64,000 nucleotides of DNA from Desulfosudis oleivorans (GCA_020723325.1 DYJD01000029.1:30095-94094), one strand, 5' to 3'. Positions 26,064 through 37,678 are shown, counted from the stretch's first letter. Numbers and translations are program-made. The notes: generated by a model from the letters alone, not told the origin.

Positions 26064-29000
26064 ATGAGTAGTAAGGATACAAAATTGAAATCCTTACGAT
26101 TCAAGATTTTAATCATTTTGATGGGCATTTTTTTGCTCTATGGCTTGGCGGATTTCGGAATCCAGCGGTTCATCATATATCCGACATTTCTAGACCTGGA
26201 AAACAATGAAGCCGTCAAAGACGCCAATCGTTGTGTGCAATCCATTCAAAGGGAAATTTATCATCTGGATGGCGTGTGCCACGATTACGCCGCCTGGGAT
26301 GATACGTATGAATTTATACATACCTCTTCTGAGGATTATATCAAAACCAATCTGGTGATTGATTCTTTTATCAACAACAGACTGAATCTCATCTATCTGT
26401 GTGATGAACAAGGCCAGGTCGTTTGGGGCGAAATTTTTGATCTTGAAACAAAGGAAGGGATCGATTTAAGCGAATTCCGCCGAGACGCCTTTCTTCAACA
26501 ACACCCATTAGTAACATATAACGTGGGTAACAAACCGCTCGCGGAGATCGGCATTTCCGGCCTTATGATGACACAAAAAGGCCCATTGCTGATCTCCTCC
26601 CGTCCCATTGTCACTAGCAAACATGAAGGTCCCATCCGCGGTTCGGTCATCATGGCCAAGTTCATAGATCAGTCCATGATAACAACTCTCGCCGAACAGA
26701 CGCAGGTGAAATTTCAAGTCATTCCCATTCAAAAAAGGGTGGCAACCGCCGCCCAGCAGGAGCTTCTGAAAAAAGTCCACGACACGTCCGGATACCATAT
26801 TGAAATCACCGCTGTGGATTCGCTGGATGTTTTCACAGTTCTCCCGGACATCCATGATCAATTCACTTTTCTTTTTAAAGTGACGGTTCCGAGAAAAATT
26901 TCAACCAAAGGAACCATAGCCGTTCAATATGCGGTTTATTCCATCTTGACCGCTGCCTTTGTTACCCTCGTGATCATGCTGCTGATGACCGAAAGGGCGG
27001 TTTTAAACCCGATCACAAAATTGACCCGGCATGCGCTTTCCATAGCGACCAGCGGCGATCCCTCCGCCCGCCTGAATTTGAAGCGGATGGATGAGATCGG
27101 CCGATTGGCCCAGGTGTTCAATCAAATGCTGGAGAAATTGGCGGTAAAAACCAGTGAACTTGAAAAGGTGAATCAGGAACTGCTGGAAGATGTGGCCATA
27201 CGTAGACGAACCGAGGAGGAATTGAGCCAGGCCCAAGCCCTGCTTTCAGCAGCAGTTGAGCAGACACCGGCCGGCATCATTATCATTGATGCAAAGGATT
27301 TGAAAATCCGGCTGGCCAATTCCACGGCCATTGAAATTCTTGGGTCTTTGCGACCGAATCAGTGGCAGGCTTTCCAGCCCAATGGCCGTCTTTCCTCACC
27401 GGATGAATTACCGTTGCTCCAGGCGATAAAGGAAGGCCGAACGACTCAAAACACAGAGATTATCGTCCGACGAAAAGATGGTGAAGAAAGATGGGTGCTG
27501 GGCAATGCTGCTCCTGTGCGTGATGAAAAAGGGGAAATCGTGGCCGGAGTGATGGTCTTTCCAGATATCACCGAGCAGAAACGCAACGAGAAGATTTTAC
27601 GCCGCTCCGAGGAGAAATACCGCCTGCTGGTGGAAAACGCCCATGACGGCATATTCATCCTGCAAAAGGACGGGATCAAATTCGCCAATCCAAGTACGTT
27701 GCGTATCCTGGGGTACACTGAAGAAGAACTGACGGGAATCGGCATTGCCGATATTCTGCATTCCAATGATCGCAATGCCATGCTGGCAGGCTTGACAAGA
27801 TGCCTGCAAGGGAAAAAGCCGTCCAATCCATATTCCTTTCGCGTTATAGACAAGGAAAAGAACACTCTTTGGTTGCAAATGACCGTCATAGGAATGTTCT
27901 GGGAGGAAGAACCAGCGGTTTTATGCTTTATACGGGATGTCAGTGAGACTCGCAAACTTGAAACCCAGCTCCTGCAAACCCAGCGAATGGAGTCCATCGG
28001 CACTCTGGCCGGCGGCATTGCCCACGATTTCAACAATATTCTGTCTCCGATCATCGGCTATACCGAACTGGCCATGCAACTCATGCCCGAAACGCAAAAT
28101 CGATCAAAAACATATCTGCAGCGCGTCCTTGCAGCCACTTCGCGGGCTGTTGAACTGGTTCAGCAGATTTTGACATTCAGCCGCCAAAGCGAACAGGAAA
28201 TGAAGCCCCTGCTGCCCCACCTGGTCGTCAAAGAGGCCCTCAAATTACTACGCGCCTCCATACCGGCAAATATTCATATTGAGCAGGAAATCGATGCAAA
28301 CTGTTCCCCTATTATGGCAAACACTACCCAAATCCACCAGATTATCATGAATCTGTGCACCAACGCCTATCATGCCATGGAGGATGCCGGCGGTCGAATG
28401 ATGGTTACACTAAATGAAGTGGATCTCAGTCATGAAACGGCCCAAGAAATGATTGATTTCCCGGGTGGTCGCTATGTTCAGCTCACGGTAAGTGATGCCG
28501 GCAAAGGCATGACCCGCGAAATCATGGACAAAATTTTCGATCCGTTTTTCACAACAAAACCGGAAGGCAAAGGAACAGGCCTTGGATTATCGGTGGTTCA
28601 CGGCATTGTGAAATCACACGGCGGCAGAATAAAAGTCGACAGTGGATTGGGGCAAGGGACCACCTTTACAATTTACTTCCCTATTTCCACAGCGGATTTG
28701 TCTGCCGGAACCTCTGTGGGTGAGGAGCCGATTCCTACCGGTAGCGAACATATTCTGCTGGTGGATGACGAACCGATGATTATTGAAATGGAGCAGGAAA
28801 TGCTGGAAGAGCTGGGCTATCGGGTATCCTCCCGTACCAGCAGCATTGACGCCCTGGAAGCGATTCGCGCAAATGGCGGTCAGTATGATCTGATCATTTC
28901 CGACGTTACCATGCCTCAAATGACCGGTGATGAGCTCGCGCGCCATATCCGTCAAATTCATCCGGGATTGCCGGTGATACTATGCACCGGCTTCAGCGGA

Positions 29001-29153
29001 CGCATCACCCCTGAACGAGCTCGGGCCTTGGGCGTGGCGGCTCTGGTCATGAAACCCATTCAACAACGAACCCTGGCCACCACCATTCGAAATGTGTTGG
29101 AAAAATCCGGTGCCCGCAAACGATCGTCGGATGTTGTTGCAGATATCTTTTGA
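26064..29153 (+). CDS. CHASE4-HAMP-PAS-PAS hybrid histidine kinase
   Basis: 1029 residues, start fixed by TGAGGAG upstream. Two membrane helices (about 13-35 and 290-312) enclose a periplasmic CHASE4 domain with the family motif [16 protein letters not shown], a short coiled coil and two PAS domains follow. The kinase core has His654 ([17 protein letters not shown]), HATPase_c ends with [13 protein letters not shown], and the C-terminal receiver has Asp947 ([10 protein letters not shown]) and KPI. It is a membrane sensor of an unknown periplasmic signal, with no dedicated output gene adjacent. Confidence 0.95.
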   Translation: MSSKDTKLKSLRFKILIILMGIFLLYGLADFGIQRFIIYPTFLDLENNEAVKDANRCVQSIQREIYHLDGVCHDYAAWDDTYEFIHTSSEDYIKTNLVIDSFINNRLNLIYLCDEQGQVVWGEIFDLETKEGIDLSEFRRDAFLQQHPLVTYNVGNKPLAEIGISGLMMTQKGPLLISSRPIVTSKHEGPIRGSVIMAKFIDQSMITTLAEQTQVKFQVIPIQKRVATAAQQELLKKVHDTSGYHIEITAVDSLDVFTVLPDIHDQFTFLFKVTVPRKISTKGTIAVQYAVYSILTAAFVTLVIMLLMTERAVLNPITKLTRHALSIATSGDPSARLNLKRMDEIGRLAQVFNQMLEKLAVKTSELEKVNQELLEDVAIRRRTEEELSQAQALLSAAVEQTPAGIIIIDAKDLKIRLANSTAIEILGSLRPNQWQAFQPNGRLSSPDELPLLQAIKEGRTTQNTEIIVRRKDGEERWVLGNAAPVRDEKGEIVAGVMVFPDITEQKRNEKILRRSEEKYRLLVENAHDGIFILQKDGIKFANPSTLRILGYTEEELTGIGIADILHSNDRNAMLAGLTRCLQGKKPSNPYSFRVIDKEKNTLWLQMTVIGMFWEEEPAVLCFIRDVSETRKLETQLLQTQRMESIGTLAGGIAHDFNNILSPIIGYTELAMQLMPETQNRSKTYLQRVLAATSRAVELVQQILTFSRQSEQEMKPLLPHLVVKEALKLLRASIPANIHIEQEIDANCSPIMANTTQIHQIIMNLCTNAYHAMEDAGGRMMVTLNEVDLSHETAQEMIDFPGGRYVQLTVSDAGKGMTREIMDKIFDPFFTTKPEGKGTGLGLSVVHGIVKSHGGRIKVDSGLGQGTTFTIYFPISTADLSAGTSVGEEPIPTGSEHILLVDDEPMIIEMEQEMLEELGYRVSSRTSSIDALEAIRANGGQYDLIISDVTMPQMTGDELARHIRQIHPGLPVILCTGFSGRITPERARALGVAALVMKPIQQRTLATTIRNVLEKSGARKRSSDVVADIF

Positions 29154-29157
29154 TAAG

Positions 29158-29460
29158 CAGCAAAAAAAAGAGGTCAATTTAGGATTATCCCAGATAGACA
29201 GCGTAACCCAGCAAAACACTGCCAATTCCGAGCAAAGCTCCGCAGCCGCTGAGGAGCTCTCTTCCCAGGCGGCCCAGGTAAAAATGCTGTTGTCGGTGTT
29301 TCAGCTCCAGCAGGGAGACCCTCGGCCGCCGATGCGATTGCCTTGGCTCTATGCTCTTACTCCGGTAAAGGCTTCACACTCATGGCTGCGCCTTCACGTG
29401 CATTTTCCTCGTCATCAACCTATTACCTGGAAACCATCATGTGGGCCAATTGAATTTTAG
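29158..29460 (+). pseudogene. Methyl-accepting chemotaxis protein remnant
   Basis: Directly after the kinase stop, the frame reading EVNLGLSQIDSVTQQNTANS, then EQSSAAAEELSSQAAQVK and LLSVFQL is the end of an MCP signalling domain (after the hairpin tip). Nothing of the sensor, HAMP or hairpin tip remains upstream; the region before is the kinase. It is therefore a decayed 3' piece of a deleted receptor gene. The downstream part to 29460 has no recognisable content. Confidence 0.8.
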
Positions 29461-29464
29461 GTCA

Positions 29465-30805
<1,341 letters not shown>

Positions 30806-30838
30806 TTATTCGACCCTTCAATCAATATTCCAAACTAT

Positions 30839-31318
30839 TTAGGTCATGCCGCCCGAAGATGCAACAGATTTTCGTTTCATTCGAAAAAAATCCTGCAGCA
30901 AGGTCCGGCATTCCTCGGCCCGCACACCTGCCAATCGGGCAGTCTGATGATTCAGGCGGGTATCTGCACAAAAATCGTATAGGGAACCGGCCGCCCCCCA
31001 TTTGGAATCCAATGCGCCAAAAACCACCAAAGCCACCCGGGCGTGGATGATCGCACCCATGCACATGGGACATGGCTCGATGGTTGAATACAGCACAGTT
31101 CCCGGTAATCTGTAATTGGCCATTTTTTTCGCTGCCGAACGCAAAGCCAGGATTTCAGCATGGGCAGTAGGATCTGAACTGGAAATGGTGCGGTTATATT
31201 CCATTGCCAGAATTTTCCCATCCCCATCCACCAATACCGCACCCACCGGCACTTCATCCATGTCCCTGGCTTTTAACGCCTCTTTCAAGGCGAGCCCCAT
31301 AAAATCAAAATGATTCAT
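30839..31318 (-). CDS. tadA: tRNA-specific adenosine deaminase
   Basis: 159 residues. The zinc and catalytic motifs are intact: TAHAEILAL (His, Glu) and EPCPMCMGAI (two Cys). TadA deaminates A34 to inosine in tRNA-Arg(ACG), allowing it to read CGU, CGC and CGA. The only tRNA gene in the window is that substrate, 105 bp away on the other strand. The N-terminal MNHFDFMGLALKEA is typical, supporting the start. Confidence 0.97.
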   Translation of the reverse strand: MNHFDFMGLALKEALKARDMDEVPVGAVLVDGDGKILAMEYNRTISSSDPTAHAEILALRSAAKKMANYRLPGTVLYSTIEPCPMCMGAIIHARVALVVFGALDSKWGAAGSLYDFCADTRLNHQTARLAGVRAEECRTLLQDFFRMKRKSVASSGGMT

Positions 31319-31367
31319 GCAAACCGCTTTACCATATTTTTTTTCACAAATAAAAGAGAACTTCTCA

Positions 31368-31396
31368 TTGACACACCCCGCAATCTATATTAAGTA
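31368..31396 (+). promoter_or_regulatory. Promoter of tRNA-Arg
   Basis: TTGACA (31368-31373), 17 bp, TAAGTA (31391-31396), 26 bp before the tRNA 5' end. The -35 is perfect and the -10 partial. Confidence 0.55.
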
Positions 31397-31422
31397 AGAT
31401 GACTCTTTGGGCCATTCCTTGC

Positions 31423-31499
31423 GCGCCCGTAGCTCAGATGGATAGAGTGCCGGACTACGAATCCGTTGGTCGGGGGTTCGAATCCCTCCGGGCGCGCCA
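31423..31499 (+). tRNA. tRNA-Arg (anticodon ACG)
   Basis: 77 nt including encoded CCA. Acceptor GCGCCCG pairs with CGGGCGC, the anticodon loop is CTACGAA and the T-loop TTCGAAT. It is the attachment site of the downstream element: the last 45 nt of the gene and 7 nt beyond are repeated at 42120-42171, so the tRNA is restored on integration. Confidence 0.97.
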
Positions 31500-31506
31500 A
31501 TAAAAT
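31455..31506 (+). repeat. attL, 52-bp direct repeat
   Basis: From the anticodon loop through CCA to TAAAAT. Identical to 42120-42171. It overlaps the integrase stop codon. Confidence 0.95.
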
Positions 31507-32657
31507 CAAGGGTTTACGTTAAGCGCCGTAAACCCTTTTTTGCTTTTGGTCTCCATTTGGTCTCCATTGCAATCCAAAACCATTTTTTCAAGCCGACAGG
31601 CCGCTTCTTGATTAATCGGTTTTAGAAGGTGAGCATATGTATTCAGGGTAACGCTCGGGTTTGAATGTCCCAATTGTGTTTGAATGTATTTGAGGTTTTC
31701 CCCCTGTTCGATCAAAAGACTTGCATACGTATGGCGCAGATCATGAAACCGTAATTTCGGGATTCCGGCGGCCTTTAAAGCCGGTTGAAAATGACGATGC
31801 ATCATATTTGCCTGACACATAGGTTTTCCGGCTTCATTTGGAAAAATCAAATCAAGCTCGCTTGGCGGACATTCCAACCGCCATTTTTTCAAATCGGACA
31901 CAACAGACGGCCCTAGGTCGATTTTACGCCTTGATGTTTTTGTTTTAGGGTCATACCAGGCACCTTTATTGAATGTCCTCTTGATGTAAAGTTGATTCGT
32001 CGCCCAAAGCACATCCGTCCATTTGAGGCCGAGCAATTCCCCTTCACGTGCTCCTGTAAAAACTGCCAGCTTGAAGAGAATAAAGTATTTCCTATCTGAA
32101 ACGATGGACAATAAAGAATTTATTTGTATTGGCGATAGAACCCGGATTTTATCAGACTCGGGCTTTTCAATATTTCTCGCCTTGGGTCTTTCGGCTTCCC
32201 TCACTGGGTTATAGTCAATCAGCCGGTGACGGACTGAATAATTCATCACCTGGTTAAATGTTATCAAAATTTTTCTAAGCGTTGCGCGTTTTGTACCTAC
32301 TGAAAGCTTTTCGGTTATAAATTTTTCAACCGTCTGTGTTGTTATATGGTTAATCTTGATCGGATCAATGTCAAAAAAATGATTCCTCAAGTGTCCTTCA
32401 TATCCCTCACAAGTCGAAGCCCTCACATTATGCCTTTTCTGTTCAAGCCAATCCCCGGCCACCTTCTTGAAGCTCGGAGCATCTTTTGATGGAATGTAAA
32501 TCCGTTTTTCAATTTGCTCCTCAATCTCGCGTAGCCATTTTTTAGCCTCGGTTTTCGTCGCCCCTTGTGGAAGCACCTTCAGCCGCCTCTTGCCGTTCTG
32601 ATCATAAAAATCAATGCACCATCGGCCCTTCTTTTTCGTGTTGGTCAAGCACGCCAT
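31506..32657 (-). CDS. int: Tyrosine site-specific integrase
   Basis: 383 residues from the ATG at 32657, which has GAGGGG upstream; a longer frame to 32756 lacks this. An N-terminal SAM-like core-binding domain (about 60-160) is followed by the catalytic domain with Arg in [20 protein letters not shown], the LGHSNPSVT box and the nucleophile Tyr in LNTYAHL. P4/lambda type. It should integrate and excise the element at the tRNA-Arg 3' end. Its last codons contain the terminator-like palindrome and the tandem GGTCTCCA sites at the left end of the element. Confidence 0.95.
   Translation of the reverse strand: MACLTNTKKKGRWCIDFYDQNGKRRLKVLPQGATKTEAKKWLREIEEQIEKRIYIPSKDAPSFKKVAGDWLEQKRHNVRASTCEGYEGHLRNHFFDIDPIKINHITTQTVEKFITEKLSVGTKRATLRKILITFNQVMNYSVRHRLIDYNPVREAERPKARNIEKPESDKIRVLSPIQINSLLSIVSDRKYFILFKLAVFTGAREGELLGLKWTDVLWATNQLYIKRTFNKGAWYDPKTKTSRRKIDLGPSVVSDLKKWRLECPPSELDLIFPNEAGKPMCQANMMHRHFQPALKAAGIPKLRFHDLRHTYASLLIEQGENLKYIQTQLGHSNPSVTLNTYAHLLKPINQEAACRLEKMVLDCNGDQMETKSKKGFTALNVNP
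31509..31543 (+). terminator. Terminator-like hairpin next to attL
   Basis: GGGTTTACG and CGTAAACCC arms (31511-31534) are followed by TTTTTT. On the plus strand it would end the tRNA transcript; on the minus strand it lies inside the integrase 3' end. Confidence 0.75.
31544..31569. repeat. Tandem GGTCTCCATTT sites, left end
   Basis: TTTGGTCTCCATTTGGTCTCC holds two copies 11 bp apart. A matching pair in the same orientation is at 41981-42003, just inside attR. These are candidate integrase arm sites. Confidence 0.65.
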
Positions 32658-32794
32658 AAAAGCCCCTCGCTTTCTCCCTGATGAATTTCCCCATGAAGCC
32701 GGGCAGGGTCCCCGGCTTATCGGCTCCGGTCGCCTATCATGGGTATTGTGAAACATGTCAAACGCTGCCGTTAATTGACGGCCGCCTTGTATAA

Positions 32795-33001
32795 CTATCT
32801 GGATGATTTATCTAAAAGCTCTCTTGCATCCTGAATAGTATCGATATTTTTTCTTAAAATGCCGGAAAGGCCACACATACCTGGTCCTGAAATTTGGACT
32901 CCATCAGCCACAGCGCCTTTGAAAAGATCATGAAGCCCCTCCAATTGATCAATGACATCCGATATTTTCCCATCAAACAGATACAAGGTTTTCTCATCCA
33001 T
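32795..33001 (-). CDS. Small element protein, unknown
   Basis: 68 residues from the ATG at 33001 (AAGGA 7 nt upstream). Acidic and probably helical, with no recognised domain. It follows the primase gene by 2 nt, so it is in the same transcript. Confidence 0.65.
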   Translation of the reverse strand: MDEKTLYLFDGKISDVIDQLEGLHDLFKGAVADGVQISGPGMCGLSGILRKNIDTIQDARELLDKSSR

Positions 33002-33003
33002 AA

Positions 33004-34419
33004 TCATTTCCTTTCTTTTCCCTCGTGTTTTTGTGTATCCCAAAAGTTGCCGCCGTGGATGATGTCCGCCGGGTGGTCATGCAGGTAATCCAGAACCACA
33101 GGATTGAAATACAGCATGTTTGAAATTGCCCGGCTGATGTCCCAATTCTTTGCCGACCAGGCTTGATTTTCAATCAATGTTGTTCGTTCGGCCGTTGCCC
33201 GGATCTTGACCGGGTATTTCTTCAGAGACTCATAAAACGCTATCAAGTCCGGATGGCGATCCGAACAAGGACCATCATCCGGCATATCTTCAACAGGTTT
33301 TTCCCCGGTACCCGTCGCCACCTGGATCTTTTCGACCGGCTTCTCGTCAGTAGGCCCGCCGTCAAATTTAAGATTGATCGAAAACACCGGCGGAAGTCCG
33401 GCAAGTATCCAGCTTTTTAGGTCCACCCCGGCCGCGAAGGCTTCACCGGGATCTTTGCCGTCAGGGACCGGCCACCGTTCGGCCTGGTCGAAATGGTCTT
33501 TCCACCAGCCCCAGGCGCCGGCGCCGGCCTGGTCAAAGTCCAGTGCGTTCAGAATGCAAAGGGAGTTCGCCAGCGCCTTAAAGGCGGCCGAGTCGGGCTT
33601 TGTCGTCGCCGAACCAAGGCCGATGGAACCACAAACCCCGCCGGTCTCTTGATCAAGCAGGATGGCGTCAAGCTCGGTCTCAACCACCACGAAGGCCCGG
33701 CTCTTCGGCCGGTTGATCATGGTGGCCATACCGGAACCGGGCAAGACGTAGTATTTCGGCCCGCCTTCATCAAATCGCCTGATTCGTATCCGCTGAATCA
33801 CGCCATCAACAAAGAAAGGAACCACTATTCCCCGTGGAAGCCACAGCTTTTTTTTCTGGCCGTCATCCTTCAGAACGGTATCAAGTCCCCACGATTCACG
33901 AGTACGGTATGAATCCTTGCCGTTTTCGCCGGGATTGTATCCGATCTGGAAGCGCTCCGCCGTGGCCTGGCCGATGCCGCGCGCTGATAACCATTGCATC
34001 ATTTCAACGTTCGAAAGTAATTGTTTGACTGCCCAGGCCACAAACACCCCGGCCTTATTGCGCCACACTTCACAAGGGCTTGAATAGGTTTCCGGGACGA
34101 ACTCCCTGCGCTCAGGCGGTTTTTTCTTTTCCGGCCGCCGATATGCGCCGGTATATTCGCCGGGCTCCTTACCGGAAGCCCCGGCCGCCTCCCGGAAGGA
34201 TTCGCCGAGAAAATCACGCCGAAACTGGATTACATCGCCGCCTTTGCCGCATTTCCGGCACCAGTAGGAACCGGCACCATCATTCTGTTCCGGCCAGACA
34301 TGAAAGCGATCTTTCCCGCCGCAGCCCGGGCAAGGCCCGTGATATTCGCCGCCCCGGGCACTGGATGCTTTCTGCAGGGCGATACCCATGCCTTGAACCA
34401 GTTCCATAACCGTTTTCAT
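33004..34419 (-). CDS. CHC2 zinc-finger/Toprim DNA primase
   Basis: 471 residues. The N-terminal zinc ribbon has CPGCGGKDRFHVW and YWCRKCGKGGD, the pattern of P4 alpha/T7-type primases. The Toprim domain has VVVETELDAILL (Glu) and LDFDQAGAGAWGWW (DxD-like), then DGKDPGEA. It should prime replication of the element. The helicase is encoded separately (38551-40128) rather than fused as in P4 alpha. The C-terminal 120 residues, after the Toprim domain, are unrecognised. Confidence 0.9.
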   Translation of the reverse strand: MKTVMELVQGMGIALQKASSARGGEYHGPCPGCGGKDRFHVWPEQNDGAGSYWCRKCGKGGDVIQFRRDFLGESFREAAGASGKEPGEYTGAYRRPEKKKPPERREFVPETYSSPCEVWRNKAGVFVAWAVKQLLSNVEMMQWLSARGIGQATAERFQIGYNPGENGKDSYRTRESWGLDTVLKDDGQKKKLWLPRGIVVPFFVDGVIQRIRIRRFDEGGPKYYVLPGSGMATMINRPKSRAFVVVETELDAILLDQETGGVCGSIGLGSATTKPDSAAFKALANSLCILNALDFDQAGAGAWGWWKDHFDQAERWPVPDGKDPGEAFAAGVDLKSWILAGLPPVFSINLKFDGGPTDEKPVEKIQVATGTGEKPVEDMPDDGPCSDRHPDLIAFYESLKKYPVKIRATAERTTLIENQAWSAKNWDISRAISNMLYFNPVVLDYLHDHPADIIHGGNFWDTQKHEGKERK

Positions 34420-34427
34420 TTGTCTTG

Positions 34428-34628
34428 TTACCTTGTAGCAATCCGAACGGCTACAGCAACCGTCCTATGGACCGGAAACGGTATTACAACAGCCGGTTTC
34501 GGCCTGGTGCTGTTTGGCTTGCAACCTGAGCACCATAGGCAAACCGGCTTGAGTTCATCGCCGCGAAAACAAAAAACAACGTGACGGCGGTCAAAGCTAT
34601 CGCCGCATCTGCAACAGGTCTTTTTCAT
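34428..34628 (-). CDS. Small zinc-finger-like protein
   Basis: 66 residues with CCRCG near the N-terminus and CLWCSGC in the middle, likely a four-cysteine zinc site. GAGGTGCCCGT ribosome site. It lies 8 nt before the primase in the transcript. Function unknown. Confidence 0.65.
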   Translation of the reverse strand: MKKTCCRCGDSFDRRHVVFCFRGDELKPVCLWCSGCKPNSTRPKPAVVIPFPVHRTVAVAVRIATR

Positions 34629-34641
34629 ACGGGCACCTCAT

Positions 34642-34977
34642 TCATTTTTTGGGATCAAAAATTTTTGGAATGAAACACATGGCGGTAATGTCAATTCCGT
34701 AACACTCTCTCCGGAATTGAATTTCGCCGATGTTTTCCAAATAGGCGTTGATTTCATCCAGACCGGCCTTCAGGTCCCGCATGATGGCTTGTAGGGTCGG
34801 CCTGATGGCGTCATGTTCGCCGCTGTAGAGTAGCTCTGTAAAAGCCTTGAACGGCTCAAACATGATTCTTGTTAATTCGTTGAAGTAAAGATAGTCGCCT
34901 TCAAAACCGAAAGGATAATCGGATTTTTTAAAAAGCAGCTCTGAATCTTCGCCATGTTCACAAATGAATTCCGTCAT
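34642..34977 (-). CDS. Element protein, unknown, acidic
   Basis: 111 residues from the ATG at 34977, fixed by GGAGGTGCCC upstream. Acidic and mostly helical with no known motif. Operon position between replication genes suggests a regulatory or replication accessory role, which is inference. Confidence 0.7.
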   Translation of the reverse strand: MTEFICEHGEDSELLFKKSDYPFGFEGDYLYFNELTRIMFEPFKAFTELLYSGEHDAIRPTLQAIMRDLKAGLDEINAYLENIGEIQFRRECYGIDITAMCFIPKIFDPKK

Positions 34978-35232
34978 GGTGGGCACCTCCAAAAAAGAAA
35001 GCGCCTGGCAGTCCTACGGCTACGTTAAAGCCGCCGGGTCCTTGCGGATACCCGCTACCAAGCGCGATTATTTTATGGAGTATAAAAACAAAAAAAGCCA
35101 TTTTACGAGCGGCCTCCTCGTAACGTAATTTTAGGATGCAATAATCATATCGATCCGCCGGTTATTGTCAACATAAATTTTTCAAAATTCGAAAACCCCG
35201 GACGTTCCGGCCTGTCCGGAAGTCCGGGGAAG

Positions 35233-35436
35233 CTAAGGTGTGTGATCCCCACCGGTTGCTTCGTCATTTTTCGGATAAAATACCGCGCATAAAAGCCGCG
35301 CCTCACCATCCAAATCGGTGACGATGTCGGCCGTCGCCTTTTCATCCGGGCACCCCGCGCAATCCCAGGTTTCAACATTATCGGCCGCCGCAATGGAAAG
35401 ACATTCACCGTAATTGTGGCAAAGAATGTTCCGCAT
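35233..35436 (-). CDS. Small cysteine-bearing phage-type protein
   Basis: 67 residues from the ATG at 35436. LCHNYGECL and WDCAGCPDE give four cysteines in two pairs, a pattern of small zinc proteins common in prophages and satellites of this group. A second overlapping frame (35145-35408) is rejected. Confidence 0.6.
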   Translation of the reverse strand: MRNILCHNYGECLSIAAADNVETWDCAGCPDEKATADIVTDLDGEARLLCAVFYPKNDEATGGDHTP

Positions 35437-35464
35437 GATGGCCCCCAGGTCGGTTGAAAATGTT

Positions 35465-35710
35465 TTATGAGAAAGACACTCTGGAATTAAAACGCTCAAC
35501 CTGATTGATTGAGTCCGGGTAAATACACTGGACAAAAAAAGTACCAAGCTCATGTTCTTTGGTGGTTTGTGTGATAGCCTCCCACTCATCTGTATAAGAT
35601 CCGATTACCCGGCAATCCTTGATTACAACAAACCGCCCATTGTACTTCTCAAGAAGAGTAGAGAAGTTTTCTCTGTAGTAGTTGAATTCTTTTTGAAGTG
35701 GCTTATGCAT
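35465..35710 (-). CDS. DUF5678-like small protein
   Basis: 81 residues from the ATG at 35710. The family pattern is clear: LQKEFNYYRENFSTLLEKYN, then GRFVVIKDCRVIGSY, EAITQTTKEHELGTFFVQ and a terminal SRVSF. Chromosomal relatives are usually paired with a retropepsin-like aspartic protease gene; none is here. Role unknown. Confidence 0.7.
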   Translation of the reverse strand: MHKPLQKEFNYYRENFSTLLEKYNGRFVVIKDCRVIGSYTDEWEAITQTTKEHELGTFFVQCIYPDSINQVERFNSRVSFS

Positions 35711-35907
35711 GGCACTTATTCCAGGTTGGTTGAGTAAAAAGAGGTGCAACTTTAGCCCGAATACGGGGGGATGAAGACCCCTGCAAGCCGTTTCCGGTCT
35801 CGCGGGCATGGCCGCACCTCTTAACGCACCTTTAGCTTCAGCGGGAAAACAGGAGGTTTTTCCGCAGCTCCTTTCGGGTTACTGCAAGCATGGGCGCATA
35901 TTTTCTT

Positions 35908-36576
35908 TTACTTGTCGTATGCACAAAAATCCGAATCTCGATTGATGGCCTTATCGATTCCCAAAAGGCCATAAGCTCGCCGTTCTTGGTCGGTGCAATT
36001 TTTAAGAGCAATCCCACGAACGTTGCACTTGTCATAAATTTTCCGTTGTGTTTTGAACCACCGCGAAACAAATTCACCGCGCCGGTCTGTTGTCACCTGT
36101 CCATTGTCGGCAATGACAAAATATCTTGGATCGTTTTTTGACCGAAGCCGAGAAATGATTTTTTCGATATCATCGTTTATTTTTCCGATCTGCGATTTTT
36201 TGATTTTTTCTGAAACACCTCCGGCCAATGAGGGGGAAAAGACCTTTATGGCCTCTGCTATTTCATCCCACAAAACTAAAGGTTGAATATCGTCATGCCT
36301 GAAAAATTTCAGCGCCCGCCCACGACCGGCAGCAAGCCTGTCTGACAAACGCCTTATTCTTTGCTGCCGATAAGCCTGGTAGTCTTCTTTTGCCGCCGCC
36401 AACACGTCTTCTTCTGTTGGATCGGATTTTTTTATCAGTGTCCTTTTTTCCCGCAGCGCCACTATCTCGGCGATAAGTTTTTCACTTTCCAAAAATTCTG
36501 GAACCCACTTATCCAGGGTTTGGATCAGATTATATGCTGGAACCTCATCTTTAGATATCGGGGTAAACTCCGGCAT
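35908..36576 (-). CDS. Element protein, unknown, 222 aa
   Basis: Ribosome site AGGAGGTAG before the ATG. Charged and helical N-terminal two thirds (EIVALREKRTLIKKSDPTEE) and a basic C-terminus. No recognised domain. It follows the prohead-protease-like gene by 5 nt, so the two are probably functionally linked. Confidence 0.75.
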   Translation of the reverse strand: MPEFTPISKDEVPAYNLIQTLDKWVPEFLESEKLIAEIVALREKRTLIKKSDPTEEDVLAAAKEDYQAYRQQRIRRLSDRLAAGRGRALKFFRHDDIQPLVLWDEIAEAIKVFSPSLAGGVSEKIKKSQIGKINDDIEKIISRLRSKNDPRYFVIADNGQVTTDRRGEFVSRWFKTQRKIYDKCNVRGIALKNCTDQERRAYGLLGIDKAINRDSDFCAYDK

Positions 36577-36581
36577 AACTA

Positions 36582-37610
36582 CTACCTCCTTTCTTTTTGA
36601 ACTGAAGCAATCCAGTTTTCATATAGTTCTTGATTCTTAAGCCGCGCTTGCCAAATCGCAGCATAGCCACGGAAATCCGTCCGGTCCTTGATATCGTCCA
36701 CCAACCTTAAAAAAGGGTGTTTTTGTGATGGCGGTTCGGTACGTGGCAGACCGTTTGCCGCCGCGATATAGTTCATCCATTCGCTTGGATCTCGCTTGCG
36801 TAGCTCTTCCAGCGCCTTTGACAAACTGCATTTTCTTTTTAAGGCAAGTGATCGGGCTTTCTCCATAAAATCGCTCGGAGCCGTATTCAATTTTCCAGGC
36901 ATCAACAAACCAGTATTGCCCGATGGTTGACTCGTATTGGATTCAAAACCGGTCACAAATTTGCAAGCAACCACTGTTTCTGAAAAGGTGATGGCGGCGG
37001 TTCGGTTATCCGCCCCCAGGGACACAAACGATACCTCGCCGACTTCGGACTCAAGCCAAATTTCCGCCGGACCCTTCACAGAAACACCGTTGACGGTTTC
37101 TTCACCGGTCGGTGATAAAACTTTCACCTTTTTGGGAGAAACGCCGATAGACGCTTGCCATGGGTAGCCTTCTTCCGCCAATTTTAGAACTTCGGCAGCG
37201 TCGGCCGTGGCTGTTGAAAACTCGCCGCCCACATAGAAATTATTTTTATCCTTCCAGGAATCACCGAAGCCGACAATCCGGTCACGCTTATGTTCACGCA
37301 AAACCGGAATCTTTTCCTTGGCGCTCATACCTGCAACGGCAATAATCAGTTTTTGCCAGCCGGAATCCACCAGGGCGCCAGAATAAGCCAGTATCAGAAA
37401 ACTTGGCTTTTTATTTGTCGCCTCATCGTCTTTCTTGGAAAGCTTCAAAACAGCGGATGAAAGCGTCATTTTCTCGCGCTGCCCTTTGTCCACGGACCAA
37501 TCCAAGCTACAGGCACCAAAGGCGCCGCGGGCATCCTCCCCGTTCGCCTGCCTGGCAGCAGTACACCGCTTCAAGAAATCTTGTTTGGATTCGTTCTTAT
37601 CTGGTTTCAT
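36582..37610 (-). CDS. Prohead-protease-like protein (HK97/S78 fold)
   Basis: 342 residues. Residues about 65-225 have the layout of caudoviral prohead proteases: a catalytic His in VLREHKRDRIVGFGD, a Ser in YPWQASIGVSPKKV and the closing strand EVSFVSLGADNRTAAI. The N-terminal 60 residues and C-terminal 120 residues, helical and charged, could be scaffold-like. In tailed phages the enzyme trims scaffold and capsid in the procapsid. Here it stands without portal, capsid or terminase, so it may act on a helper phage capsid, or be repurposed. Confidence 0.65.
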   Translation of the reverse strand: MKPDKNESKQDFLKRCTAARQANGEDARGAFGACSLDWSVDKGQREKMTLSSAVLKLSKKDDEATNKKPSFLILAYSGALVDSGWQKLIIAVAGMSAKEKIPVLREHKRDRIVGFGDSWKDKNNFYVGGEFSTATADAAEVLKLAEEGYPWQASIGVSPKKVKVLSPTGEETVNGVSVKGPAEIWLESEVGEVSFVSLGADNRTAAITFSETVVACKFVTGFESNTSQPSGNTGLLMPGKLNTAPSDFMEKARSLALKRKCSLSKALEELRKRDPSEWMNYIAAANGLPRTEPPSQKHPFLRLVDDIKDRTDFRGYAAIWQARLKNQELYENWIASVQKERR

Positions 37611-37678
37611 ATCTCAACCCCCTTTCAGGTTTTTTGCTACTTAATGCACCAGGCAAGACAAAAAGTAAAACCAGCCTG

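Noticed and set aside
35145..35408. 87-codon minus-strand frame in the element
   Set aside because: Overlaps the Cys-paired 67-aa gene, Arg/Pro-rich, no ribosome site.
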